Of a DNA stretch of 64,000 nucleotides, positions 32,460-44,016 are shown one piece after another. The stretch is from Hypericum androsaemum (taxonomy: Eukaryota > Streptophyta > Magnoliopsida > Malpighiales > Hypericaceae). Below the pieces are notes generated by a model. That model was not told the origin of the DNA. It did not search any database and saw only the letters and a program-made list of their open reading frames with translations. Made by a program: the position numbers and the translations under genes. The DNA lies in the NCBI GenBank assembly GCA_963995505.1, contig OZ023180.1, positions 1,736,501 through 1,800,500 on the forward strand, written 5' to 3'. Positions within the stretch are counted from its first letter, which is position 1. Each line of letters starts with the position of its first letter.

Positions 32460-33958
32460 AGGTCCGAAGCAGAATTTGACTAAAAAACCCACTCACAATA
32501 TTTCCTTTCTTATTCTTCGTGGTCGTTAATGTCTACCAAAACAATCATATATTAGTCAGAATCTTAACAAAATATTTTTAGACCACAGTTGCATTTATTA
32601 AGAATTTTTATATTAAAATATAATGTCAAAGTGACTTTGATTTATTTAAAAAAAAGTCTTGAATTCAGACTTTAGAAACATAAAAGATACTATTGAAAGA
32701 ATGTCACAATAATTTTTTCAAGTGATGATTGAAAACACAAGTCACAACAATCTATTCAAGTGATGATAAGACTTTGTTCACTCGAAGAAGAAATATTGAA
32801 TTCATATTTTACGAACGTAAAAAAATTATTAAAAGACAACAAAATGTATGCGAGAATCTCATTTTGGTTAATCATATCAAATATATATTGAGTCGACTAA
32901 TCCATCTCAAGTTAATAAAATTGTCAAAACTATCATATCTAATATTTATGTTACATTTTTAATAATGGAATTAGCGATAACTTCTAGTTACTCACCATTC
33001 GTTATAGTTCTTATGCGAATCTCAGTAACGGAAAGTTTTCACTCTATCGTTGAATATCTATCGCAATTAATGCACTGATCAAGCCTCGAGGCATTAAATC
33101 TAGTGATAGATTCGTACGTGTGCACATTTATTGTTTATAAGATACGTTATTGTGCTGATATTGTTATTATTATGTATTTGGATTGCGCCAAGTTCACAGA
33201 GTGATAGCTTGTCATTAACGTACGTATTAATTGAGGTTGTCGCTAAGATTAAATAATAATAATGAATTAGTAAAAGGCGTGGGATTTTGATAAAAAGAAA
33301 AATAGTACAGGCAGCTGTTAAGGTTTGATGTTGAGGAGACAAGGGAGCGCAAACGAGGAGGGGTCATCGGGAGGCGTGTACTTGGTGCATTTTCGAACCC
33401 AAAGCCACGCTGTTTTTTAGGTTATTTTTCCTAACTCAAGCAACCTTAGTTCATATTATTGAATAATTAAAGTTTATTATATTTTGGTTTTGTGTTTTGA
33501 TATATTATAGTGGTCTAAATTGTTTTGATCATGTGAAAAGGGTTTTATCTGATTGAAACACAAGTGACACTCATTGTTTTCATTTATTTAACTTATCTTG
33601 TGTGTCATGTCACATCATGAATTTTATATACGTATCATCATACTAATTTTATTAGTGTGACATTTTGTTGAGTCCTGATCTTAACACCGTCGATCTTTTT
33701 CGGCCCACATTCAAATCTGAATATTATTGAATTTGTTCTTTTTGCTCAAGTTAGTGAAATGAGATACTATGCAAATAAAATAAGTGATATATACGACAAA
33801 TATATAAAATTAATGGTGTGATATGACGCATGAGATATTCAAAATAACTTAGACTCGCAAAAATTACTTTGTTGTTAGTAAGATAAAACATGCATCACTT
33901 GGTTGGTCTCGGAGTTTAAAACGACAATATAGTGATGTCTTTTTTCGATAAGTATATT
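32460..33958. other. AT-rich intergenic, nothing recognised
   Basis: No coding frame with a known domain and no repeat boundary that I can define, up to the TRIM at 33964. Confidence 0.5.
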
Positions 33959-33963
33959 GTATT

Positions 33964-34307
33964 TTTTTAGAATCTCACATCGGTTAAAACACGAGTCAGG
34001 GGGCAAGTTTAAAAGTGTGGAAAATCCACCAACCCATTGCCTTAAGATTTTGGGCTGGATATGGAGATTCTAACATGGTATCAGAGTGGGTTGATCCCGT
34101 GCCCATTGTTGAGCTCACACGACCCCCATTTCTCGCACTTTGGTGAAGTCAAAGCCAGTGTAATCTTTGACCCGAGGTGGATCGTTTGAGGGGGCATTTT
34201 GAGAATTCTACATCGATTAAAACACGAGTGGGGGGCAAGTTTAAATGTGTGGAAAATCCACCAACTCATTGCCTTAATATTTTGGGTTAGATATGGAGAT
34301 TCTAACA
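33964..34307 (+). mobile_element. TRIM (terminal-repeat retrotransposon in miniature)
   Basis: A 344-bp element. The LTRs are 33964-34075 and 34197-34307 (about 112 and 111 bp), alike except for scattered changes and ending in GATTCTAACA. Directly after the first LTR is TGGTATCAGAG, the usual initiator-Met tRNA primer-binding site. Directly before the second is the polypurine-like TTTGAGGGGGCA. It is flanked by the 5-bp duplication GTATT (33959-33963 and 34308-34312). The internal region is only about 120 bp and non-coding, as expected for a TRIM. Confidence 0.92.
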
Positions 34308-34563
34308 GTATTAACCAACAATTTTTTTTTGTCTAAATAGCAAATAATTATGCTTGCTATTTTACACATGTTAGTGCATGTAAACACTAGTCGCCTACAA
34401 AAATTAAAATCGTAATAATACATCATTTCTAATTAAGTGTGGCACGACCGTTCTCTTTTTGCCAAAGTCCCGAGGTTATCCAATGTCATTACCCTATGCC
34501 AAAATTGACTTCTTTGATACCTTTTAAAAATTCTGGAACTTCTCCATTCCATATTAAAAATAA

Positions 34564-35442
34564 GAATAAATTATTCCTTTGTCTGTGGTGTTTGGTCACC
34601 CTTTCCCCGCGGATCCCTTAGTTAAAAAAAAAAATCGCCCGACCCCCGACTTTGATTTCAGATACTCTCTGGTCCCTCGCCCATGTCATTTGCTCTTTTT
34701 TCACTTTTTTGTCATGGAAATGACATATTTACCCTTATGAAAAATCATAAAATAATAAAAAGTAGGAACAATCCCGAGGGCAAACAATCAAAGTCATGGG
34801 GCACGCTGACCACGTGGAGGGACTCCTCCGTTGACCACCATAGAAGGACCTATATGCCCTTCTTTGGTTTCAAGAGACTCCCTCGGGTCTCAACGCTGCT
34901 ACTCCACCACTCCAGAGACGAACCCGATGTCCAAGCCCGGACGGCTGAGCTACTCCAGCGACGGAGTCATTCACCCACAGGAGCGACCCATCTCCACCGT
35001 CTGCAGTCCCTCCTCGAGGTCCACTCAAGAAAAAAGAGAGGAGAGAGAACTCTTCACCCTCGCAGAGTTTTTCCGATTGGGTGGCGTCGATCCCAAGCCC
35101 CGACGGCTCCTACAACTATCACCCGCCTCCTCCTCCCCTGGCCGCCTACTCTTCCCCCTCTCCACCCTCGCCGAACCAAGTCGGAGCCTCCTGAGCAAGG
35201 AATGAATTTGGGATTTTTTGTCGCCGGACTGTTTGCCGCAGAAGATGACCGGAGACTTGAGTTGACCGGAGCAAGGTATAAAAGTCATTTTAGAATAAAA
35301 TAATAATAAAAGAGCGGATAATGCCAGCGAGGGACCTGAGAGTATCTAAAACCAAAGTCAGGGGACTGACGATTCTTTTTTGAAACCAAGGGATCCGAGA
35401 AGAAGGGTGATCAAATACCAGGGACAAATGAGTAATTTACTG
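34564..35442. mobile_element. long-TIR element, probable MULE with captured GC-rich DNA
   Basis: The left end (AATAAATTATTCCTTTGTC then TTTGGTCACCCTT) and the right end (inverted AGTAAATTACTCATTTGTC then TTTGATCACCCTT) form long TIRs of the same style as the 16.7-kb and 21-kb elements. Subterminal GTCATGGAAATGACATA also matches them. The target-site duplication is not clear. The core (about 34800-35200) is GC-rich with open frames but no recognisable domain, so I do not call a gene. Confidence 0.65.
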
Positions 35443-36606
35443 AATGAAAATGTCGCAATGCTATTTGAAAACTATCAAAAGATAATTTAATTTTTTAAAA
35501 TTAAATATTTCAAAGAAAATACGGACTCGCCGGTCGCCCTGATCCTGCCCGATTTTTTAGGACCGAGATCATGCCCGAATCCTTATTTTTAAAGAAGATA
35601 AGGATCTGGGTCCACCATTTAAAAAGAGGGCAAGGATCTGGGTCCTATAAATCCTGCCCGAATCCTGCCCGAATCCTGGCCATTGCCATCCCTAAACTTA
35701 TTCGAGAATTGCTAGATCGACAAATGCTTCTAGTAATAATGGTCAAATCATAAAAATTTGAGCACAAATGTATAACATTTGGATGAATTCCATTGGTAAA
35801 GGCCACGCGCTTTGTTTGCACCGGATGAGAGGGAAAAAGAAAACAAACAGGTTAAATTGGACGCGTGGAAGCTCTTGGTGGTTGTTGGGAAGTACACCGC
35901 TACGGTGTGGTACGGCACGTGTCCTGCCTAAAGCATATGACAGAGTCGCATAGACCACACCGACATAGACCAATTTTTTTATGGTTAGCCATTTTAACAT
36001 GATGTTACTTATGGTTAGATAAAATGTTCAAAATCGTGTCAATGCACCTGATGCAAATTCGACTCAATTAATGTTCAATATGTTTGAATAAGAAGAAATG
36101 TTAAAGTATAAATCTTGGATAACTCACGAGTCATGGATATAGAGAATAATTATATTTTTTAGTAGGTTTTATTAAAACTGTTTTAATTTAGAGTTAAATA
36201 CTGTTAGATCATATTTATTATTTTAATAAGTAATTTTTTCAATGATATTTTTTATATTTGCAAGATTTGAATACAAATTTTTTAACTGAATTGAAATTTT
36301 ATATCGATTGAAGCAAGTTTTATAGGCATAGAGAATTATGCTTTACTTGTCAACTATTTTAATAAAATTTTGACCTGGATGCGTTATCGCGGCCAGAAGC
36401 CAGGAAGATAGTAAATATTCGTAAATGCGAGGTAATTATGTCCTCGTTTCATAGTGTTTTTTCCGACCTAATTAATTTTTTGCATGACAGAGGTGAGATG
36501 TATTCAACATCTTTACTTACAAAAAAAAGAGAGGTGAGATGTACCTTCATTTGGATGGAGCGAAGCGACAACTTTGGATAGAAATCTCTATGAGATGGGA
36601 GCGAAT
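35443..36606. other. intergenic, nothing recognised
   Basis: Includes a short direct repeat AAGGATCTGGGTCC (around 35600-35645) and AATCCTGCCCGAATCC units, otherwise AT-rich and without coding signal. Confidence 0.45.
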
Positions 36607-36945
36607 TTGGTCCTGGAAGGCCAAATCTAATCAGGAGGATGATTCAATGGTTGATTTAGTTATGATTTAATGGTTCACTTAATTATGATTCAATGGTCTA
36701 CCTAGTTATGATTCCGTGGTCCGTTTTTTTCCGTTCCGGATAAATCGGAGTCCGTCCCAGTTATCCAGTTACGATTCAATGGTTTACTCAGTTACGATTT
36801 AATAGTTTACCCAGTTATGATTCAATGGTTGTAGGCTTTTGTTATTTTGCACCTCCGTATTTTTTCATTTTTGCAAAATAGTCTCCACGTGTTCTTCAAT
36901 AAAAATCCTCCATTACCGTTGGATTTGACCTCCAGGACCAAATCC
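36607..36945. mobile_element. repeat element with 22-bp minisatellite, second copy
   Basis: Bounded by inverted ends GAATTTGGTCCTGGA and CTCCAGGACCAAATCC. The interior has about seven imperfect units of CCTAGTTATGATTCAATGGT, the reverse complement of the array at 20395-20725. The two loci are therefore one repeat family in opposite orientation. No open reading frame. Confidence 0.65.
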
Positions 36946-37124
36946 GGTCCCCTGTGAGACACACACATGGTTTTAATGACACTACTCACTGTCGACGCGG
37001 TTTGTAATTAAAGTACATCATCGTAAAGTTCAACCGCCCAAGTGAACGAGATGCTTTATTGTTCTGAATATGTAAAAAGGATGACTCGGATGCTCACAAG
37101 GGGTAGGTGCAAATAGAATTTTAG

Positions 37125-38305
37125 GGATTTGGATTCAGGGGACCACTTAAAAATCATCCCTATGGTATGGACTAAATATGGGCCTTTAGATTTGATCAAA
37201 TTCTTTTTTTACAGATCTGATGGTCAGAATCTGTTGAGGGTATTTTCGAGTTTTTATCCAAATATATTCATTAGGGTTCCACCATTTTTCTATATAATCC
37301 AAAAAAAAATAATACCCCCCCCCCCCCAGGTCGTCACCTAACTTATTGCCGATCCACCGTCGCTCGATCGCCCTCCACAGCTCGACCCTCGCCACAGCTT
37401 TCACATCGGATCAGCCCGCCACCGTTAGTCCTCGCACAACCGCTGCCGTATCGCCTCCCAGCTTGTTGTCGTCACCGTCGCCTTCGTCCCTAGCCCGTCG
37501 TCGCCGTCGATCCAAGATTGTCACCTGCCTTACCGCCGATCGACTTTCCACCGTCATCTCCGCCGCCTCCTCGCTCAGCCCTCCCTCTCGTCGTTCACCC
37601 GCCGCTCAGTTCGCCGCCCAGCTCCTCAGGCCGCCGCTCCACCTCTGCCCGCAGTCCGCCATCCTCCCCCCCAGACTGATCCTGGTTTTGGTTTGGCGCG
37701 GTTTGAAGTTACTAGTGGTTCGTCAGGGGGTCGGTCACAGCCGACTACCCCCGGCCGCTTCGTCTTTTATTTGAAACTGAAAACCAATATTATTCATTCT
37801 TCTCGAAACTGAAAACCAATATTTGAGAAGAATGAAACCAATACATTCAAATGGTATACATTTTCACTTATAATGGGATACCAATATTGGAGAAGATGAA
37901 AATCAATATCACAGTGGAATGAAACCAATATCATAGTAGAATGAAACCAATGTCATAGTAGAATGAAACCAATAACATAGATGGTGGAAACTAATATCAT
38001 AGTATAATGAAACCAATATCATAATAGAATGAAACCAATATCATAGAAGATGGAAATCAATATCCGAGAAAATGAAAACCAATATCATAGTAGAATGAAA
38101 CCAATATCATAGTAGAATGAAACTAATATCATAGAAGATGGAAACCAATATCCGAGAAAACGGAAACCAATATTCCCATACTTGTATTTTCATAAATTGT
38201 ATTATTTTGCTGATATTTTTTTTAATTATTTTAATTATTGTATTTCCAATATTGCCCTTATCCCTTTCAGTGGGGATTACCCATGTCCCCACTGAATTTG
38301 AACCC
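37125..38305. mobile_element. 1181-bp TIR element with 9-bp target duplication
   Basis: The ends GGATTTGGATTCAGGGGAC and inverted GGGTTCAAATTCAGTGGGGA are related. Flanks are GAATTTTAG (37116-37124) and GAAATTTAG (38306-38314), a 9-bp duplication with one difference. The interior has a GC-rich, Ser/Pro-coding-like stretch (about 37330-37750, preceded by a C-run at 37316-37328), which may be captured host DNA, and a minisatellite. It shares termini with the elements at 27200 and 51476. Confidence 0.72.
37775..38175. repeat. 22-bp minisatellite (GAAACCAATATCATAGTAGAAT)
   Basis: About 15-18 imperfect units of roughly 20-22 bp built on GAAACCAATATCATAG followed by TAGAAT, GATG or GAGAAAA. It sits inside the TIR element 37125-38305. 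The units are AT-rich with no coding signal. Confidence 0.88.
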
Positions 38306-38314
38306 GAAATTTAG

Positions 38315-39700
38315 CCCCTCTTGATTAGACGTTATGCCATAATACATTCAAGAATTGCTCTAGATTAGTTAAAGAGTTTTCAACCATTCTTTAAAAATAT
38401 AAATATTTGTTGAAATAATTTTATTATAATTGAAAAGTCCTACTCGGCATACTAAATGTTCGGATACGATATAAACAAATATATCAAAATGCAAATGTGA
38501 AGGTTTAAGCATTTTTTCCGGGAAAAACATGTAATGGAAGTAGTTGACACTCCCAACAACTCAAGTCTATTGTAAGGAGAGACTTATAGGTCTTTCTTTT
38601 GCTCAAGTTATTCCGAAGTTGCCCGGTAGGAACCTTAGCAATGCCATCTAGCTTCTCGCTAACGTTAAGCAAAAGCAAATTAAAACTTCGTATAAAATAT
38701 ATACCTTTCATAGATTAACGTAGAGTTGAGTACGCTTTAGTACCGTATATATTGATGATCATCACAAAAAGCCTCAAATTATAGGTAATTCTTTGGTACG
38801 TTTTTTCCCACGTCGGCGAGACAGACAACTATTCTACCCATATTTCACATTTGTTATTCTACCCAATCGGGCCCAAAATTATTCTAGTTTAGCTAAGAAA
38901 TCTCGAATTCGAATCTTAGAAAATTAAGAATGTTAAATACTTGTTACAAATACTTTATCATCATTCAAAAATCCTATCTATCTAACTCAGAATCATTACG
39001 CCCACTGAGTGACCAACTCGAACCATAATGATTCTTTAATTTTTTTTTAACACCTCGTCAAACTGCAACTAAGCATTGGTTAAATAACTGCGTCGACGCC
39101 TTAAGACCGGCAAGTCTCGCATTCCACTTCCGGGATAGTCAACAAAGAGAAAGGAAGGAGAGAAGTCTTCCAAGATCCATGCAGACCAAAGAACAAAAAA
39201 CTCTGTTACACAATCTGACAATGTCAACGGTCCATCTGATCTGACAAGGCATGGAACATGAAGTTTGGAGGAAAAGTTGTAATGCAACCACAAAGTTTCA
39301 CAAATATTGGAAAGGTATTATGCAGAGAGAGGCCTCCCAGCATCGATGCTGATTGCTCTATTTCCGACACACTTAAAAGGCGACGTTACTCGAAATTTCA
39401 TTGCGTGGAGTACTAAAGATCCCTCAAAACAAGCATGCAAGAGATATCATGAACATGAAAGTTGGTTGATATTGTTAATAAAGTACAGCAGGAAGAAATG
39501 AAATTGGCAAATATACAGATGATGCCAGTAGCATGCACTCATTGTCGGGAGGATCTCTATATTATTGAAGGTCAGAAATCATACAACGACAAGATAGAGA
39601 TGCCTCATCTAGATTACGTTTGAAGTTCTAGCAAACCTGGCGAGACGATCAGAAGCAACATTGTCGGGCACGACAAAGCACTGTGTGTCAGCATTGAAGC
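38315..39700. other. intergenic with possible gag-like scrap
   Basis: Mostly featureless. At 39307-39420 the plus strand reads ERYYAERGLPASMLIALFPT and then LKGDVTRNFIAW. This has the look of a Gypsy-type gag fragment but is too short to be sure. Confidence 0.35.
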
Positions 39701-39705
39701 GCATC

Positions 39706-41563
39706 TCAGATAGGCTCGCCTTTCGGAACAACTTGATCCTTGATCCACATGTAAATAGGAACCAGAACATAGTATGTTGCTGCTAGCGCCCCAAGAATTA
39801 AACGGTACAGGAACACTAATGGATTTGTAGCCTTCTGCACATCTTCTGCCTTTGGACCAAGCTGCATGAGGAAAGACAGTTTATTGATGCAGTAAAGAGA
39901 ATGGCTCGAGGAAAACCGGATACAGATCAATTATTATAGTGATGCCACATTGATCAGTACCACATGCATACTCACTTTAATTTTCCATAATAAGCAGAAT
40001 AAGGGAAAGCAGTTACATGTCTTACTTACCATCTGGAAGCGATCTAGTGAAGGCAGAGAATTACAGACTGAAGCAAAGGACACTCTTTGAAGTTGCAGGT
40101 ACCCCCTAGTAATATTCTATGCGACTTCAGATAAAAAAGGAAAAGTGTTTCACCTGCAGGGGAGAATCTCCTGAATGTGGTTTAACTCCTGTCACAGAGC
40201 ATCCCATGATCAAGCCATGTCGACGGACTCCACGATACCACTTGGGGCCAATTCTTTTCAGTTGTACGTCCTTAAACCCTGCCTTTGTGAACCATTCAAT
40301 GTACTCTTCCTCCTTTGGAAAGAGCATCCACACATCTGCAAAGAACCGTGATAGCCAAAATGTGGGGTATACTGGGCCTATGAGACAGGCTTTCCCTCCT
40401 AATTTCAGTACCCTGTACGCTTCCTTGATGCCACGTTGGGGATCCGGCCAATATTCAATACTTGAAAACATGATCACAGCATTAGATGAAGCAAATTATG
40501 CCGCCAAATAAAAAATGACATGAACTAGGGAGCGAAGGCTCAATTTCTACTACCTGACAGATCCATATTTCCTTGGTAATTAAACTAACACCGTGATCTA
40601 ATCCTACAATCTAACAAAGATTTAAAATTTGGCAAACCTAAAGTTGAAGACTCTCCACAGTCAGTATCCATAAATTGAATCTAATCTAGGACAATGGCCA
40701 GAAGCAAGTACCATTGCCAGAGCGCAAAGATTCAGCCAAACCCGAACAAATTCAATACAAGACATCTTCAATACTCAAGTTTTTGGATTACGAAAACCAC
40801 ATGAATCACGGGACACGTATGTGCCTTGTTTATTATGAATTAGACCCCACTTACCAAACGGGACCAAAGTTGCACTAACTAATACCACGATAGAGTATCC
40901 ATATCCAACTCAAAACCTAGCAGAGTCTAATTCGTTATAAACAATGTCAATTATACTCCAACACAGGTTCAAGGAGCAACAAAATTGGTAACCCTGTAGA
41001 AGCTATTACCTTCCAGCAGACACGTATCTATCGGCGTAATCAGTAGGGAACGGGAGGTCCTCGGCGTCCCCCTCAATGATCTTGCACTCCTTCAAGGGCT
41101 CCTTCTGCTTGGCCTTGGCCAACTGGTGAGGGGACTGGTCAAGAATCGTCACGTTCTTGGCATCCACATGCTTAACAATCCCCAAAGTGGTGAACCCGGT
41201 ACCGCCACCCACATCAACCACAAGCAAGTTCCTAGAGAACAAATCAGCAGGCTCGAGTGCCTCGTCCCTCATGTCCTCGGTCCAATGGCCCGGGTTTATC
41301 ACATGATCATACACAATGGACAGGAACCTGTAGAACCAGAAAGCCTCTTGCTTGTGCTGTATGAACCTGGGCTGTGAAGCTGGCCTGGAGGATGAAATTG
41401 TGCATCTTGGAGCTAAAAGCTTGGACCTTTGGCCTAGGGCTGAAGTTCTCATCTTGTGGAAACAGCTAACTTGGGAATTAGACCCAACAATTCCAACCCT
41501 TATTGGGGCTATTCCACCCATAAATTTCAGACTTTCAGCCCCATTTATTAACGGAGCAGCCAT
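39706..41563 (-). CDS. VTE3: MPBQ/MSBQ methyltransferase, plastid inner envelope
   Basis: Three exons: 41010-41563, 40154-40460, 39706-39861, totalling 1017 nt and 338 residues, the length I recall for the Arabidopsis protein. The frame can be extended upstream through a TTG, but the first ATG is 41563 (MAAPLINGAE). Residues 1 to about 55 are a Ser/Arg-rich plastid transit peptide. The SAM-binding motif I VVDVGGGTGF is at 115-124. Strongly conserved blocks include SIVYDHVINPGHWTEDMRDE, DQSPHQLAKAKQKEPLKECK and PVYPTFWLSRFFADVWMLFP. A C-terminal membrane helix lies at about 302-327, then IKDQVVPKGEPI. The enzyme C-methylates MPBQ and MSBQ at the plastid inner envelope, giving plastoquinone-9 and tocopherol precursors. 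No lesion seen. Confidence 0.95.
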
Positions 41564-41589
41564 AATCAACCCTTAGAGATTGAAATATT

Positions 41590-41650
41590 GAAACTTTAAG
41601 GAAACCCAGAAGCCAAAATCGAAACTTTAAGGAAACCCAGAAGCCAAAAC
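41590..41650. repeat. 31-bp tandem duplication in VTE3 leader
   Basis: GAAACTTTAAGGAAACCCAG followed by AAGCCAAAA is repeated head to tail at 41590 and 41621, just 27 bp upstream of the VTE3 ATG. It lies in the probable 5' untranslated region. Confidence 0.85.
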
Positions 41651-42252
41651 GCAATTTAAATTGAAGAGGAGCTTAAAATTAATGGCTTACCGAAGTGACA
41701 GAGGAGGCGAGGAGGAGAGAGTGACTGTCTTAAAGAAGCACCACAAGTTTTAATACGCCACCCTACTCTTGTACTTGTGGCTAGAGATGAGAGGGGTGGA
41801 AAAGTCATTTCACCTTCAAACGGCAGTTCTGGGCTGTCGTTTTCGTTGGAACTTGTTGCTTTTGGGTTTGGGAAAAAATGGCTGGACGACAATTTTCTTT
41901 TCTTGGCTATGGTAAGACCGGGACGATATATAATCTCACATTGACTTTCACTTATGTTTAAAGATTAATTTTATATACAGTAAAATATCTATAAATTAAT
42001 ATTCAATAAATTTATATACTTTTGAAATTAATAGTTTTGTCTGGTCACAATTCGTATAGTCTCATCAATATCATAATTAACGAATCATATCAAATTGCAT
42101 AACCATTGTTGATTTTTGGACACCTTTTAGATGAGAAGCGTTGTTGGGCATAATTTTGTAAAACTATTTATTAGGTTGTTTATATGGTAATTCATTTCAT
42201 CACCATACATTGAATATGTTTAGTTCTAATTTTTTAAATTTACGTTTAAATG

Positions 42253-42880
42253 TGTTGGACCTAAAGGCCCAATCATGCAATTATTATTGTGTCTGATTGG
42301 GCTCAGGCCCATAAGTTGGGTTGGATGGTTGACCGGCCCGATGCCACGTAGGCGCCACGTCAGCGTAACGTGGCGCTGACGCAGTTGCCGCCAAAGTTGG
42401 CGGCCCACGTGGCACGCTGACGTGGTGCCACGTGGCAAAGCTAGGGAATAGCTTTGCCACGCGCCATGCCACGTGGCGGACATGCGGTCTGAAGTGCCAC
42501 GTGGCAGGCATGCGGTCCAGTAGTGCCACGTGTCGCCACGTGGCGTGCCACATGGCGCATTCTGGTGAGCCGGATTTTCCTATAAAAAGAAAAATCTGGC
42601 TGAACCAATCTGTAAGTTTGCCCACAACCACTCAATAAGAAAGAAAAAAATCTGGGATAGTCCCTGAGTTTTGATCAAATTTTCTATAGAGGAAATCTCG
42701 TGAAAATCATTTACGAATCTGTTAAAACGTGATCGTAATTCGACTAGCACGAAGACATTGTGGACCCGAACCTGTGGACCTCTTCCTTCAACAAGTAAGT
42801 GATTTATTATTAACGAATTAGTTTATTAATTTATCGGGTTTAACATGTAATTACTCGTTAATTACGCGTCAAACCCGTCA
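42253..42880 (+). repeat. Copia-1 5' LTR
   Basis: 628 bp, TG...CA. U3 contains six CACGTG cores between about 42400 and 42545. A TATA box (TATAAAAA, 42581-42588) follows. It is longer than the 3' LTR, mainly because of an extra stretch with two more CCACGTGGC units. It also differs by a flipped hairpin loop (42444-42448). Confidence 0.92.
42581..42588 (+). promoter_or_regulatory. TATA box of Copia-1 5' LTR
   Basis: CCTATAAAAAG directly downstream of the G-box cluster, about 300 bp before the LTR end. It is the expected promoter of the element's genomic transcript. The 3' LTR has the same motif near 50417. Confidence 0.7.
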
Positions 42881-44016
42881 ATTGGTATCAGAGCATGGTT
42901 GAAACCATATTTTGATGATGATATGATGTTTTAATTCAAGTAATTATGTGATTTATTTGGTTAAAAATCGTATTAATTGTGATTTTATTTAAAAATCATA
43001 ATATGTTGGACTTTAATGTAATTAATTTAGAACCAGCGAGACTAAATTAAATTTTGCCTAACCACGCGGGCAAATTCGCGCACGCGCGAAACCTTAAGGT
43101 ATCAATCTAAAATTTGACCGCATAAGTGGCACCTACGTGTCATGGACTTTGGTGTAATTTTTGGAAAACTTGGGGATTAAATTGAACTTTGTCCAAAAAT
43201 CCCCAAATCAACAAAAAACCCTAATCGGGCGATTTTCCCCAAATTGATTCCCGTCGATTGCGTCGAAAATCTGACGATTTCGACGCCGTAGATCGACGAT
43301 AGTCGATTCTCCGGCTTCTCCTCGACGTTCCGATACCACTTTCGTGGATCGACGTCGTCGGAATCGCAAGAACGAAGCCGACGACGGCGGAGATGCGCGA
43401 AGGCACGACAGCTCGCGAGGCTGCTACCGACGTGCTCGCGACACCACTGCGAGTCGATTGCGACCGGTCTCGGCCGTTGGTTCGCCGTCGTTGTGCGGCG
43501 GTCGTGGGTGGAGAATCGGACTCCTTCGGCGTCGCGCGGGAGAAGAGAGAGAAAGTGGAAGGGGAAAATATGCGAGGGGCAAAATCGTAATTTCACGATT
43601 TTTCCCGAAAATATTTATACCCGGGTCAAGAAAATCAATAAACCGGTCGAATTGGCTTGGTTTATTGGTTCGACCTAACCCGATTTACGGTCAATTTTGA
43701 CTTTGGACTTAAATGTTAGGTTTTTTCCTCTTTTAATTGGATAAAATCAGTTTTTATTCAATTAAAATCCAATAAATTGATAAAAATTTTGAGAAATTTT
43801 TGTCAATTAGGTTTATTAAAAATTATAACGATATTTTTAATAAACTTAAAAAGAAAATATTTTGGGACGAGTTCCGAGATATGTTAAATTTAACTAGAAT
43901 CACATGGATTGATCCATATTATGATCATCAAAAGATTGAAAAATGAGTTTTTCAATCCTATTTTAGGAGAATATGAGAATTAACCCGAAATTGAATTGCA
44001 ATTGCTGCAAGATTTG

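Noticed and set aside
34076..34086. Possible tRNA fragment
   Set aside because: The tRNA-like TGGTATCAGAG motifs here and at 42883 are retroelement primer-binding sites directly after an LTR. I found no full tRNA or rRNA gene in the window, though I could not run a scanner.
34683..35303. 206-aa plus-strand ORF
   Set aside because: It lies within a TIR element, reads through the TIR itself, is low-complexity Arg/Pro/Ser-rich and shows no domain.
37346..37774. 142-aa plus-strand ORF
   Set aside because: Ser/Pro/Ala-rich translation of a GC-rich stretch inside a TIR element; no domain and no splice context.
37775..38175. Regularly spaced repeats resembling a CRISPR array
   Set aside because: Units are contiguous and imperfect with no unique spacers, in a plant nuclear context; this is a minisatellite.
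41564..41569. Upstream extension of VTE3 by two codons
   Set aside because: The in-frame codon there is TTG, not ATG; the first ATG is at 41563.
43177..43700. Open frames on both strands in the Copia-1 leader
   Set aside because: A GC-rich leader keeps several phases open; all are Arg/Ser-rich and without recognisable domains.
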